Positions 35,020 through 46,754 of a stretch of DNA of 64,000 nucleotides are shown here, piece by piece. Source of the stretch: Atherix ibis (taxonomy: Eukaryota; Arthropoda; Insecta; Diptera; Athericidae); NCBI GenBank assembly GCA_958298945.1, contig OY282608.1:64580951-64644950 (forward strand), written 5' to 3'. The notes beneath the pieces are model-generated. The model was not told the DNA's origin, searched no databases, and was given only the letters and a program-made list of their open reading frames with translations. Every line of letters begins with the position of its first letter. The stretch's first letter is position 1. The position numbers were made by a program, and so were the translations under genes.

Positions 35020-35810
35020 GTTTGTTGGATTGGTGGCTTGTTGGTTTGTTAGTTTGTTGGCTTTTTGGTTACTTGGTTTGTTGGTTTGTTGGTTTGTTGG
35101 CTTGTTGGTTTGTTGGCTTGTTGGTTTGTTGGTTTGTTGGTTTGTTAGCTTGTTGGTTTTTTGGTTGTTGGTTTGTTGGCTTGTTGGTTTGTTGGTTTGT
35201 TGGCTTGTTGGCTCGTTGGTTTGTTGGTTTGTTGGTTTGTTGGTTTGTTGGTTTGCTGGTTTGTTGGTTTGTTGGTTTGTTGGCCTGTTGGTTTGTTGGT
35301 TTGTTGGCTTGTTGGCTTGTTGCTTTGTTGGTTTGTTGGTTTGTTGGCTTGTTGGCTTGTTGGTTTGTTAGTTTGTTGGCTTTTTGGTTACTTGGTTTGT
35401 TGGTTTGTTGGTTTGTTGGCTTGTTGGTTTGTTGGCTTGTTGGTTTGTTGGTTTGTTGGTTTGTTGGCTTGTTGGTTTTTTGGTTGTTGGTTTGTTGGCT
35501 TGTTGGTTTGTTGGTTTGTTGGCTTGTTGGCTCGTTGGTTTGTTGGTTTGTTGGTTTGTTGGTTTGTTGGTTTGCTGGTTTGTTGGTTTGTTTGTTTGTT
35601 GGCTTGTTGGTTTGTTGGTTTGTTGGCTTGTTGGCTTGTTGGGTTGTTGGTTTGTTGGTTTGTTGGCTTGTTGGCTTGTTGGTTTGTTGGTTTGTTGGTT
35701 TGTTGGCTTGTTGGTTAGTTGGCTTGTTGGTTTGTTGGTTTGTTGGTTTGTTGGCTTGTTGGTTTGTTGGTTTGTTGGCTTGTTGGCTTGTTGCTTTGTT
35801 GGTTTGTTGG
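35020..35810 (+). repeat. Block H, copy 1 (partner 36560-37342)
   Basis: Matches 36560-37342 at 1,540 bp: the marker at 35061 and 36601, and 7-bp units GGTTGTTGG at 35163 and 36703 and at 35482 and 37022. After TTGGTTAG near 35713 the offset is 1,532. Inside, a module of about 319 bp holding TTTTTTGGTTGTTGG, GGCTCG, TTTGCTGG and GGCCTG is itself present twice. Confidence 0.87.
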
Positions 35811-36559
35811 CTTGTTGGTTTGCTGGCTTGTTGGTTTGTTGGTTTGTTGGCTTGTTGGATTGTTAGTTTGTTGGTTGTTGGTTTGTTGGTTTGTTGGTTT
35901 GTTGGTTTGTTGGTTTGTTGGTTTGTTGGGTTGTTGGTTTGTTGGTTTGTTGGCTTGTTGGCTTGTTGGTTTGTTGGTTTGTTGGCTTGTTGGTTTGTTG
36001 GTTTGTTGGTTTGTTGGTTTGTTGGTTTGTTGGCTTGTTGGCTTGTTGGTTTGTTGGTTTGTTTGCCTGTTGGTTTGTTGGTTTGTTGACTTGTTGGCTT
36101 GTTGCTTTGTTGGTTTGTTGGTTTGTTTGCTTGTTGGCTTGTTGGTTTGTTAGTTTGTTGGCTTTTTGGTTACTTGGTTTGTTGGTTTGTTGGTTTGTTG
36201 GCTTGTTGGTTTGTTGGCTTGTTGGTTTGTTGGTTTGTTGGTTTGTTGGCTTGTTGGTTTTTTGGTTGTTGGTTTGTTGGCTTGTTGGTTTGTTGGTTTG
36301 TTGGCTTGTTGGCTCGTTGGTTTGTTGGTTTGTTGGTTTGTTGGTTTGTTGGTTTGCTGGTTTGTTGGTTTGTTTGTTTGTTGGCTTGTTGGTTTGTTGG
36401 TTTGTTGGCTTGTTGGCTTGTTGGTTTGTTGGTTTGTTGGTTTGTTGGTTTGTTGGTTTGTTGGTTTGTTGGTTTGTTGGCTTGTTGGTTTGTTAGTTTG
36501 TTGGCTTTTTGGTTACTTGGTTTGTTGGCTTGTTGGCTTGTTGGTTTGTTGGTTTGTTG
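35811..36559 (+). repeat. Satellite between the block H copies
   Basis: Contains a further copy of the TTTTTTGGTTGTTGG module (GGTTGTTGG at 36264), a 7-bp unit near 35873, a TTTGCCTG near 36062 and two markers near 36159 and 36504. The module count for 35.1-37.1 kb is five: 35163, 35482, 36264, 36703 and 37022. There is no gene. Confidence 0.75.
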
Positions 36560-37342
36560 GTTTGTTGGCTTGGTGGCTTGTTGGTTTGTTAGTTTGTTGG
36601 CTTTTTGGTTACTTGGTTTGTTGGTTTGTTGGTTTGTTGGCTTGTTGGTTTGTTGGCTTGTTGGTTTGTTGGTTTGTTGGTTTGTTGGCTTGTTGGTTTT
36701 TTGGTTGTTGGTTTGTTGGCTTGTTGGTTTGTTGGTTTGTTGGCTTGTTGGCTCGTTGGTTTGTTGGTTTGTTGGTTTGTTGGTTTGTTGGTTTGCTGGT
36801 TTGTTGGTTTGTTGGTTTGTTGGCCTGTTGGTTTGTTGGTTTGTTGGCTTGTTGGCTTGTTGCTTTGTTGGTTTGTTGGTTTGTTGGCTTGTTGGCTTGT
36901 TGGTTTGCTAGTTTGTTGGCTTTTTGGTTACTTGGTTTGTTGGTTTGTTGGTTTGTTGGCTTGTTGGTTTGTTGGCTTGTTGGTTTGTTGGTTTGTTGGT
37001 TTGTTGGCTTGTTGGTTTTTTGGTTGTTGGTTTGTTGGCTTGTTGGTTTGTTGGTTTGTTGGCTTGTTGGCTCGTTGGTTTGTTGGTTTGTTGGTTTGTT
37101 GGTTTGTTGGTTTGCTGGTTTTTTGGTTTGTTTGTTTGTTGGCTTGTTGGTTTGTTGGTTTGTTGGCTTGTTGGCTTGTTGGGTTGTTGGTTTGTTGGTT
37201 TGTTGGCTTGTTGGCTTGTTGGTTTGTTGGTTTGTTGGCTTGTTGGTTAGTTGGCTTGTTGGTTTGTTGGTTTGTTGGTTTGTTGGCTTGTTGGTTTGTT
37301 GGTTTGTTGGCTCGTTGGCTTGTTGCTTTGTTGGTTTGTTGG
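36560..37342 (+). repeat. Block H, copy 2 (partner 35020-35810)
   Basis: Second copy, with TTTGCTAG for TTTGTTAG near 36905, TTTGCTGGTTTTTTGG near 37113 and GGCTCG for GGCTTG near 37310. The right end joins sequence like the right part of block G (TTTGTTGGTTAG and then the marker near 37381). Confidence 0.86.
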
Positions 37343-39189
37343 TTTGTTGGCTTGTTGGCTTGTTTGTTGGTTAGTTTGTTGGCTTTTTGGTTACTTGGTT
37401 TGTTGGTTTGTTGGCTTGTTGGTTTGCTGGCTTGTTGGTTTGTTGGTTTGTTGGCTTGTTGGCTTGTTAGTTTGTTGGTTTGTTGGTTTGTTGGTTTGTT
37501 GGTTTGTTAGTTTGTTGGTTTGTTGGGTTGTTGGTTTGTTGGTTTGTTGGCTTGTTGGCTTGTTGGTTTGTTGGTTTGTTGGCTTGTTGGTTTGTTGGTT
37601 TGTTGGTTTGTTGGTTTGTTGGTTTGTTGGTTTGTTGGCTTGTTGGCTTGTTGGTTTGTTGGTTTGTTGGCCTGTTGGTTTGTTGGTTTGTTGGCTTGTT
37701 GGCTTGTTGCTTTGTTGGTTTGTTGGTTTGTTGGCTTGTTGGCTTGTTGGTTTGTTAGTTTGTTGGCTTTTTGGTTACTTGGTTTGTTGGTTTGTTGGTT
37801 TGTTGGTTTGTTGGTTTGTTCGTTTGATGGTTTGTTGGTTTGTTCGTTTTTTGGTTTGTTGGTTTGTTGGTTTGTTGGTTTCTTGGTTTGTTGGATTGTT
37901 GGCTTGTTGGTTTGTTGGTTTGTTGGCTTGTTGGTTTGTTGGTTTGTTGGCTTGTTGGCTTGTTGCTTTGTTCGTTTGATGGTTTGTTGGTTTGTTGGTT
38001 TTTTGGTTTGTTGGTTTGTTGGTTTGTTGGCTTGTTGGCTTGTTGGTTTGTTGGTTTGTTGGCTTGTTGGTTTGTTAGTTTGTAGGTTTGTTGGCTTGTT
38101 GGCTTGTTGGTTTGTTCGTTTTTTGGTTTGTTGGTTTGTTGGTTTGTTGGTTTGTTGGTTTGTTGGTTTGTTGGTTTGTTGGTTTGTTGGTTTGTTCGTT
38201 TGATGGTTTGTTGGTTTGTTGGTTTTTTGGTTTGTTGGTTTGTTGGTTTGTTGGTTTCTTGGTTTGTTGGTTTGTTGATTTGTTGATTTGTTGGTTTTTT
38301 GGTTAGTTGGCTTGTTGGTTTGTTGGTTTGTTGGCTTGTTGGCTTGTTGGTTTGTTGTTTGTTGGTTTGTTGGCTTGTTGGTTTGTTGGTTTGTTGGCTT
38401 GTTGGTTTGTTGGTTTGTTGGTTTGTTGGCTTGTTGGCTTGTTGGTTTGTTGGTTTGTTGGCTTGTTGGTTTGTTAGTTTGTTGGTTTGTTGGCTTGTTG
38501 GTTTGTTGTTTTGTTGGCTTGTTGGTTACTTAGTTTGTTGGTTTGTTGGTTTGTTGGCTTGTTGGTTTGTTAGTTTGTTGGTTTGTTGGTTTGTTGGTTT
38601 GTTGGTTTTTTGGTTTGTTGGTTTATTTGTTTGTTGGTTTGTTGGCTTGTTGGTTTGTTGGTTTGTTGGTTTGTTGGTTTGTTTGCTTGTTGGTTTGTTG
38701 GTTTGTTGGCTTGTTGGCTTGTTGGTTTGTTGGTTTGTTGGTTTTTTGGTTTGTTGGTTTGTTGGTTTATTTGTTTGTTGGTTTGTTGGCTAGTTGGTTT
38801 GTTGGTTTGTTGGTTTGTTGGCTTGTTGGTTTGTTGGTTTGTTGGCTTGTTGGTTTGTTGCTTTGTTTGTTTGTTTGTTGGTTTGTTGGCTGGTTGGCTT
38901 GTTGGTTTGTTAGTTTGTTGGCTTTTTGGTTACTTGGTTTGTTGGTTTGTTGGCTTGTTGGTTTGTTCGGTAGTTGGTTTGTTGGTTTGTTGGTTTGTTG
39001 GCTTGTTGGCTTGTTGGTTTGTTGGTTTGTTGGTTTGTTGGTTTGTTGGTTTGTTGGTTTGTTGGTTTGTTGGCTTGTTGGTTTGTTGGTTTGTTGGCTT
39101 GTTGGCTTGTTGGCTTGTTGGTTTGTTGGTTTGTTGGCTTGTTGGTTTGTTGGTTTGTTGGTTTGTTGGCTTGTTGGTTTGTTGGTTTG
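37343..39189 (+). repeat. Satellite zone, mixed variants
   Basis: Holds TTCGTTTGATGG near 37818, 37972 and 38198, TTCGTTTTTTGG near 37845 and 38115, the TTGATTTG pair near 38277, a 7-bp TTGTTTG slip near 38356, and a run of TTTG units next to TTGGCTGG near 38870-38890. The marker occurs near 37381, 37765 and 38920. Parts resemble the 44.6-45.5 kb block. There is no gene. Confidence 0.72.
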
Positions 39190-39690
39190 CTTGCTTGTTG
39201 GTTTGTTGGTTTGTTGGCTTGTTGGCTTGTTGCTTTGTTGGTTTGTTGGTTTGTTGGCTTGTTGGCTTGTTGGTTTGTTAGTTTGTTGGCTTTGTGATTA
39301 CTTGGTTTGTTGGTTTGTTGGTTTGTTGGCTTGTTGGTTTGTTGGCTTGTTGGTTTGTTGGTTTGTTGGCTTGTTGGTTTTTTGGTTTGTTGGTTTATTT
39401 GTTTGTTGGTTTGTTGGTTTGTTGGCTTGTTGGCTCGTTGGTTTGTTGGTTTGTTGGTTTGTTGGTTTGTTGGTTTGTTGGTTTGTTGGTTTGTTGGCTT
39501 GGTGGTTTGTTGGTTTGTTGGCTTGTTGGTTTGTTAGTTTGTTGGTTTGTTGGCTTGTTGGTTTGTTGGTTTGTTGGCTTGTTGGTTACTTAGTTTGTTG
39601 GTTTGTTGGTTTATTGGTTTGTTGGCTTGTTGGCTTGTTGGTTTGTTGGTTTGTTGGTTTGTTGGTTTGTTGGTTTGTTGGTTTGTTGGC
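39190..39690 (+). repeat. Block I, copy 1 (partner 46982-47482)
   Basis: Matches 46982-47482 at exactly 7,792 bp (974 units). The altered marker containing TGTGATTACTTGG is at about 39294, 47086 and 48181, and TTTATTGG is at about 39611 and 47403. The third occurrence, near 48077-48370, is a shorter copy about 1,095 bp beyond the second. Confidence 0.85.
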
Positions 39691-40699
39691 TCGTTGGTTC
39701 GTTGGTTTGTTGGTTTGTTTGTTTGTTGGTTTGTTGGTTTGTTGGTTTTTTGGTTTGTTGGTTTATTTGTTTGTTGGTTTCTTGGTTTGTTGGTTTGTTG
39801 GTTTGTTGGTTTGTTTGATTCTTGGTTTGTTGGTTTGTTGGCTTGTTGGCTTGTTGGCTTGTTGGCTTGTTGGTTTGTTCGTTTGTTGGTTTGTTGGCTT
39901 GTTGGTTTGTTGGTTTGTTGGCTTGTTGGCTTATTGCTTTGTTGGTTTGTTGGTTTGTTGGCTTGTTGGCTTGTTGGTTGGTTAGTTTGTTGGCTTTTTG
40001 GTTACTTGGTTTGTTGGTTTGTTGGCTTGTTGGTTTGTTGGCTTGTTGGTTTGTTGGTTTGTTGGTTTGTTGGCTTGTTGGCTTGTTGGTTTGTTGGTTT
40101 GTTGGTTTGTTGGCTTGTTGGTTTGTTGGTTTGTTGGTTTGTTTGATTGTTGGTTTGTTGGTTTGTTGGCTTGTTGGCTTGTTGGCTTGTTGGTTTGTTG
40201 GTTTGTTGGTTTGTTGGCTTGTTGGTTTGTTGGTTTGTTGGCTTGTTGGCTTGTTGCTTTGTTGGTTTGTTGGTTTGTTGGCTTGTTGGCTTGTTGGTTG
40301 GTTAGTTTGTTGGCTTTTTGGTTACTTGGTTTTATTGGTTTGTTGGCTTGTTGGTTTGTTGGCTTGTTGGTTTGTTGGTTTGTTGGTTTGTTGGCTTGTT
40401 GGCTTGTTAGTTTGTTGGTTTGTTGTATTGTTGGTTTGATGGTTTGTTGGTTTGTTGCTTTGTTGGTTTGTTGGTTTGTTGGCTTGTTGGCTTGTTGGTT
40501 TGTTAGTTTGTTGGCTTTTTGGTTACTTGGTTTGTTGGTTTGTTGGTTTGGTGGCTTGTTGGTTTGTTGGTTTGTTGGTTTGTTGGCTTGTTGGTTTGTT
40601 GGTTTGTTGGCTTGTTGGCTTGTTGCTTTGTTGGTTTGTTGGTTTGTTGGCTTGTTGGCTTGTTGGTTTGTTAGTTTGTTGGCTTTTTGGTTACTTGGT
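39691..40699 (+). repeat. Satellite zone with TTTGATTG and TTGGTTGGTTAG units
   Basis: Contains TTTGATTCTTGG near 39814, TTTGATTG near 40141, TTGGTTGGTTAGTTTG near 39976 and 40286, a slip TTTTATTGG near 40330 and four markers between 40001 and 40681. The TTTGATTG to TTGGTTGGTTAG order recurs near 42380-42560, 47606-47780, 48710-48880 and 49150-49320, so this module is present about six times in 39.8-49.3 kb. There is no gene. Confidence 0.75.
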
Positions 40700-41890
40700 T
40701 TGTTGGTTTGATGGTTTGTTGGTTTGTTGGTTTGTTGGCTTGTTGGTTTGTTGGTTTGTTGGCTTGTTGGCTCGTTGGTTTGTTGGTTTGTTGGTTTGTT
40801 GGTTTGCTGGTTTGTTGGTTTGTTTGTTTGTTGGCTTGTTGGTTTGTTGGTTTGTTGGCTTGTTGGCTTGTTGGTTTGTTGGTTTGTTGGTTTGTTGGTT
40901 TGTTGGCTTATTGGTTTGTTGGTTTGTTGGCTTGTTGGTTTGTTGGTTTGTTGGTTTGTTGGATTGTAGGCTTGTTGGTTTGTTGGTTTGTTGGCTTGTT
41001 GGTTTGTTGGTTTGTTGGCTTGTTGGCTTGTTGCTTTGTTCGTTTGATGGTTTGTTGGTTTGTTGGTTTTTTGGTTTATTGTTTTGTTGGTTTGTTGGCT
41101 TGTTGGCTTCTTGGTTTGTTGGTTTGTTGGCTTGTTGGTTTGTTAGTTTGTTGGTTTGTTGGTTTGTTGGCTTGTTGGTTTGTTGGTTTTTTGGTTTGTT
41201 GGTTTGTTGGTTTGTTGGTTTGTTGGTTTGTTGGTTTGTTGGTTTGTTGGTTTGTTGGTTTGTTGGTTTGTTCGTTTGATGGTTTGTTGGTTTGTTGGTT
41301 TTTTGGTTTGTTGGTTTGTTGGTTTGTTGGTTTGTTGGTTTGTTGGTTGGTTGATTTGTTGATTTGTTGGTTTGTTGGCATGTTGGTTTGTTGGTTTGTT
41401 GGTTTGTTGGCTTGTTGGTTTGTTGGTTTGTTGGCTTGTTGGCTTGTTGGTTTGTTGGTTTGTGGTTTGTTGGTTTGTTGGCTTGTTGGTTTGTTGGTTT
41501 GTTGGCTTGTTGGTTTGTTGGTTTGTTGGCTTGTTGGCTTGTTAGTTTGTTGGTTTGTTGGCTTCTTGGTTACTTAGTTTGTTGGTTTGTTGGCTTGTTG
41601 GCTTGTTGGTTTGTTGGTTTGTTGGCTTGTTGGTTTGTTACTTTATTGGTTTGTTGGCTTGTTGGCTGGTTGGTTTTTTGGTTTTTTAATTTGTTGGTTT
41701 GTTGGTTTGTTGGTTTGTTGGTTTATTTGTGTGTTGGTTTGTTGGTTTGTAGGTTTGTTGGTTTGTTGGTTTGTTGGCTTGTTGGTTTGTTGGTTTATTG
41801 GTTTGTTGGATTGTTGGCTTGTTGGTTTGTTGGTTTGTTGGCTTGTTGGTTTGTTGGTTTGTTGGCTTGTTGGCTTGTTGCTTTGTTCGT
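40700..41890 (+). repeat. Block J, copy 1 (partners 43560-44510 and 49800-50580)
   Basis: GGATTGTAGG lies at 40961, 43567 and 49969; TTTATTGTTTTG near 41075, 43681 and 50083; GGCATGTTGG near 41377, 43993 and 50377; and the shortened TTTGTGGTTTG near 41462, 44078 and 50462. Offsets are 2,606-2,616 bp and 9,000-9,008 bp. The right part, with TTACTTTATTGG and TTTTTTAATTTG near 41638-41690, is also found near 52630. Confidence 0.86.
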
Positions 41891-43559
41891 TTGATGGTTT
41901 GTTGGTTTTTTGGTTTTTTGGTTTGTTGGTTTGTTGGTTTGTTGGCTTGTTGGCTTGTTGGTTTGTTGGTTTGTTGGCTTGTTGGTTTGTTAGTTTGTAG
42001 GTTTGTTGGCTTGTTTGCTTGTTGGTTTGTTGTTTTTTTGGCTTGTTGGTTTGTTGGTTTGTTGGTTTGTTGGCTTGTTGGTTTGTTGGTTTGTTGGCTT
42101 GTTGGTTTGTTAGTTTGTTGGTTTGTTGTCTTGTTGGTTTGTTGGTTTGTTGGCTTGTTGGTTACTTAGTTTGTTGGTTTGTTGGTTTATTGGTTTGTTG
42201 GCTTGTTGGCTTGTTGGTTTGTTGGTTTGTTGGTTTGTTGGTTTGTTGGTTTGTTGGTTTGTTGGCTCGTTGGTTTGTTGGTTTGTTGGTTTGTTTGTTT
42301 GTTGGTTTGTTGGTTTGTTGGTTTTTTGGTTTGTTGGTTTATTTGTTTGTTGGTTTCTTGGCTTGTTGGTTTGTTGGTTTGTTGGTTTCTTTGATTGTTG
42401 GTTTGTTGGTTTGTTGGCTTGTTGGCTTGTTGGCTTGTTGGTTTGTTGGTTTGTTGGTTTGTTGGCTTGTTGGTTTGTTGGTTTGTTGGCTTGTTGGCTT
42501 ATTGCTTTGTTGGTTTGTAGGTTTGTTGGCTTGTTGGCTTGTTGGTTGGTTAGTTTGTTGGCTTTTTGGTTACTTGGTTTGTTGGTTTGTTGGTTTGTTG
42601 GTTTGTTGGCTTGTTGGCTTGTTAGTTTGTTGGTTTGTTGGTTTGATGGTTTGTTGGTTTGTAGGTTTGTTGGGTTGTTGGTTTGTTGGTTTGTTGGATT
42701 GTTGGCTTGTTGGTTTGTTGGTTTGTTGGCTTGTTGGTTTGTTGGTTTGTTGGTTTGTTGGCTTGTTGGTTTGTTGGTTTGTTGGTTTGTTTGATTGTTG
42801 GTTTGTTGGTTTGTTGGTTTGTTGGCTTGTTGGTTTGTTGGTTTGTTGGCTTGTTGGTTTGTTGCTTTGTTTGTTGGTTGGTTTGTTGGCTTGTTGGCTT
42901 GTTGGTTTGTTAAATTGTTGGCTTTTTGGTTACTTGGTTTGTTGGTTTGTTGGTTTGTTGGCTTGTTGGTTTGTTCGCTAGTTGGTTTGTTGGTTTGTTG
43001 GCTTGTTGGCTTGTTGGTTTGTTGGTTTGTTGGTTGGTTGGTTTGTTGGTTTGTTGGTTTGTTGGTTTGTTGGCTTGTTGGTTTGTTGGTTTGTTGGCTT
43101 GTTGGCTTGTTGGCTTGTTGGTTTGTTGGTTTGTTGGCTTGTTGGTTTGTTGGTTTGTTGGTTTGTTGGCTTGTTGGCTTGTTGGTTTTTTGGTTTGTTG
43201 GTTTATTTGTTTGTTGGTTTGTTGGTTTGTTGGCTCGTTGGTTTGTTGGTTTGTTGGTTTGTTGGTTTGTTGGTTTGTTGGTTTGTTGGCTTGTTGGTTT
43301 GTTGGTTTGTTGGCTTGTTGGTTTGTTAGTTTGTTGGTTTGTTGGCTTGTTGGTTTGTTGGTTTGTTGGCTTGTTGGTTACTAAGTTTGTTGGTTTATTG
43401 GTTTGTTGGCTTGTTGGCTTGTTGGTTTGTTGGTTTGTTGGTTTGTTGGTTTGTTGGTTTGTTGGTTTGTTGGCTCGTTGGTTTGTTGGTTGTTGGTTTG
43501 TTGGTTTGTTGGTTTGTTGGTTTGTTGGTTTTTTGGCTTGTTGGTTTGTTGGTTTGTTG
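41891..43559 (+). repeat. Satellite zone between block J copies
   Basis: Repeats the TTTGATTG / TTGGTTGGTTAG module near 42390-42560, then TTAAATTGTTGG followed by the marker near 42910 and TTCGCTAG near 42966. The TTAAATTG string also occurs near 45447 and 46694, and TTCGCTAG near 46758. A marker with TTACTAAG for TTACTTAG is near 43378, and a 7-bp unit lies at 43488. There is no gene. Confidence 0.72.
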
Positions 43560-44510
43560 GTTTGTTGGATTGTAGGCTTGTTGATTTGTTGGTTTGTTGG
43601 CTTGTTGGTTTGTTGGTTTGTTGGCTTGTTGGCTTGTTGCTTTGTTCGTTTGATGGTTTGTTGGTTTGTTGGTTTTTTGGTTTATTGTTTTGTTGGTTTG
43701 TTGGCTTGTTGGCTTCTTGGTTTGTTGGTTTGTTGGCTTGTTGGTTTGTTAGTTTGTTGGTTTGTTGGTTTGTTGGCTTGTTGGTTTGTTGGTTTTTTGG
43801 TTTGTTGGTTTGTTGGTTTGTTGGTTTGTTGGTTTGTTGGTTTGTTGGTTTGTTGGTTTGTTGGTTTGTTGGTTTGTTGGTTTGTTCGTTTGATGGTTTG
43901 TTGGTTTTTATTGGTTTTTTGGTTTGTTGGTTTGTTGGTTTGTTGGTTTGTTGGTTTGTTGGTTTGTTGATTTGTTGATTTGTTGGTTTGTTGGCATGTT
44001 GGTTTGTTGGTTTGTTGGTTTGTTGGCTTGTTGGTTTGTTCGTTTGTTGGCTTGTTGGCTTGTTGGTTTGTTGGTTTGTGGTTTGTTGGTTTGTTGGCTT
44101 GTTGGTTTGTTGGTTTGTTGGCTTGTTGGTTTGTTGGTTTGTTGGCTTGTTGGCTTATTAGTTTGTTGGTTTGTTGGCTTCTTGGTTACTTAGTTTGTTG
44201 GTTTGTTGGCTTGTTGGCTTGTTGGTTTGTTGGTTTGTTGGCTTGTTGGTTTGTTACTTTATTGGTTTGTTGGCTTGTTGGCTGGTTGGTTTGTTGGTTT
44301 TTTAATTTGTTGGTTTGTTGGTTTGTTGGTTTGTTGGTTTATTTGTGTGTTGGTTTGTTGGTTTGTAGGTTTGTTGGTTTGTTGGTTTGTTGGCTTGTTG
44401 GTTTGTTGGTTTATTGGTTTGTTGGATTGTTGGCTTGTTGGTTTGTTGGTTTGTTGGCTTGTTGGTTTGTTGGTTTGTTGGCTTGTTGGCTTGTTGCTTT
44501 GTTCGTTTGA
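43560..44510 (+). repeat. Block J, copy 2
   Basis: Matches 40.95-41.89 kb. It has an insertion that makes GGTTTTTATTGG near 43904, which accounts for the change of offset from 2,606 to 2,616 bp. It keeps GGCATGTTGG, TTTGTGGTTTG, TTACTTTATTGG and TTTATTTGTGTG. Confidence 0.86.
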
Positions 44511-44549
44511 TGGTTTGTTGGTTTGTTGGTTTGTTGGTTTGTTGGTTTG

Positions 44550-45506
44550 TTGGTTTGTTGGTTTGTTGGTTTGTTGGTTTGTTGGTTTGTTGGTTTGTTG
44601 GTTTGTTCGTTTGATGGTTTGTTGGTTTGTTGGTTTTTTGGTTTGTTGGTTTGTTAGTTTGTTGGTTTCTTGGTTTGTTGGTTTGTTGGTTTGTTGATTT
44701 GTTGATTTGTTGGTTTTTTGGCATGTTGGTTTGTTGGTTTGTTGGTTTGTTGGCTTGTTGGTTTGTTGGTTTGTTGGCTTGTTGGTTTGTTGGTTTGTTT
44801 GTTTGTTAGTTTGTTGGCTTGTTGGTTTGTTCGCTTGTTGGTTTGTTGGTTTGTTGGCTTGTTGGTTTGTTGGTTTGTTGGCTTGTTGGCTTGTTGGTTT
44901 GTTGGTTTGTTGGCTTGTTGGCTTGTTGGTTTGTTGGTTTGTTGGCTTGTTGGTTTGTTGGTTTGTTGGTTTGTTGGCTTGTTGGCTTGTTGGTTTGTTG
45001 GTTTGTTGGCTTGTTGGTTTGTTAGTTTGTTGGTATGTTGGCTTGTTGGTTTGTTGTTTTGTTGGCTTGTTGGTTACTTAGTTTGTTGGTTTGTTGGTTT
45101 GTTGGCTTGTTGGTTTGTTAGTTTGTTGGTTTGTTGGTTTGTTGGTTTGTTGGTTTTTTGGTTTGTTGGTTTATTTGTTTGTTGGTTTGTTGGCTTGTTG
45201 GTTTGTTGGTTTGTTGGTTTGTTTGCTTGTTGGTTTGTTGGTTTGTTGGCTTGTTGGCTTGTTGGTTTGTTGGTTTGTTGGTTTTTCGGTTTGTTGGTTT
45301 GTTGGTTTATTTGTTTGTTGGTTTGTTGGCTAGTTGGTTTGTTGGTTTGTTGGTTTGTTGGCTTGTTGGTTTGTTGGTTTGTTGGCTTGTTGGTTTGTTG
45401 CTTTGTTTGTTGGTTGGTTTGTTGGCTTGTTGGCTTGTTGGTTTGTTAAATTGTTGGCTTTTTGGTTACTTGGTTTGTTGGTTTGTTGGTTTGTTGGCTT
45501 GTTGGT
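44550..45506 (+). repeat. Block K, copy 1 (partner 45798-46754)
   Basis: Matches 45798-46754 at a constant 1,248 bp, exactly 156 units: TTCGTTTGATGG at 44607 and 45855, TTTTTTGGCATGTTGG near 44712 and 45960, TTTTTCGG near 45283 and 46531, and TTAAATTG near 45447 and 46695. Both copies are preceded by a uniform run of TTGGTTTG. They part near 45507 and 46755. Confidence 0.9.
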
Positions 45507-45797
45507 TTGTTGGCTTGTTGGTTTGTTGGTTTATTGGTTTGTTGGATTGTTGGCTTGTTGGTTTGTTGGTTTGTTGGCTTGTTGGTTTGTTGGTTTGTTG
45601 GCTTGTTGGCTTGTTGCTTTGTTCGTTTGATGGTTTGTTGGTTTGTTGGTTTTTTGGTTTGTTGGTTTGTTGGTTTGTTGGCTTGTTGGCTTGTTGGTTT
45701 GTTGGTTTGTTGGCTTGTTGGTTTGTTAGTTTGTAGGTTTGTTGGCTTGTTTGCTTGTTGGTTTGTTGTTTTTTTGGTTTGTTGGTTTGTTGTTTTG
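45507..45797 (+). repeat. Satellite between block K copies
   Basis: Follows the order of variants seen at about 41.79-42.05 kb: TTTATTGG, GGATTGTTGG, GCTTTGTTCGTTTGATGG, TTTTTTGG, TTTGTAGG, TTTGCTTG, then TTGTTTTTTTGG. The K unit therefore seems to have been copied to both sides of a J-like segment. There is no gene. Confidence 0.7.
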
Positions 45798-46754
45798 TTG
45801 GTTTGTTGGTTTGTTGGTTTGTTGGTTTGTTGGTTTGTTGGTTTGTTGGTTTGTTCGTTTGATGGTTTGTTGGTTTGTTGGTTTTTTGGTTTGTTGGTTT
45901 GTTAGTTTGTTGGTTTCTTGGTTTGTTGGTTTGTTGGTTTGTTGATTTGTTGATTTGTTGGTTTTTTGGCATGTTGGTTTGTTGGTTTGTTGGTTTGTTG
46001 GCTTGTTGGTTTGTTGGTTTGTTGGCTTGTTGGTTTGTTGGTTTGTTTGCTTGTTAGTTTGTTGGCTTGTTGGTTTGTTCGCTTGTTGGTTTGTTGGTTT
46101 GTTGGCTTGTTGGTTTGTTGGTTTGTTGGCTTGTTGGCTTGTTGGTTTGTTGGTTTGTTGGTTTGTTGGCTTGTTGGTTTGTTGGTTTGTTGGCTTGTTG
46201 GTTTGTTGGTTTGTTGGTTTGTTGGCTTGTTGGCTTGTTGGTTTGTTGGTTTGTTGGCTTGTTGGTTTGTTAGTTTGTTGGTTTGTTGGCTTGTTGGTTT
46301 GTTGTTTTGTTGGCTTGTTGGTTACTTAGTTTGTTGGTTTGTTGGTTTGTTGGCTTGTTGGTTTGTTAGTTTGTTGGTTTGTTGGTTTGTTGGTTTGTTG
46401 GTTTTTTGGTTTGTTGGTTTATTTGTTTGTTGGTTTGTTGGCTTGTTGGTTTGTTGGTTTGTTGGTTTGTTTGCTTGTTGGTTTGTTGGTTTGTTGGCTT
46501 GTTGGCTTGTTGGTTTGTTGGTTTGTTGGTTTTTCGGTTTGTTGGTTTGTTGGTTTATTTGTTTGTTGGTTTGTTGGCTAGTTGGTTTGTTGGTTTGTTG
46601 GTTTGTTGGCTTGTTGGTTTGTTGGTTTGTTGGCTTGTTGGTTTGTTGCTTTGTTTGTTGGTTGGTTTGTTGGCTTGTTGGCTTGTTGGTTTGTTAAATT
46701 GTTGGCTTTTTGGTTACTTGGTTTGTTGGTTTGTTGGTTTGTTGGCTTGTTGGT
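45798..46754 (+). repeat. Block K, copy 2 (partner 44550-45506)
   Basis: Near-identical to copy 1. Differences noticed are TTTGCTTG for TTTGTTTG near 46047, TTGGTTTG for TTGGCTTG near 46157 and TTTG for TATG near 46285. After the end it continues into TTCGCTAG, like the sequence at 42.97 kb. Confidence 0.9.
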
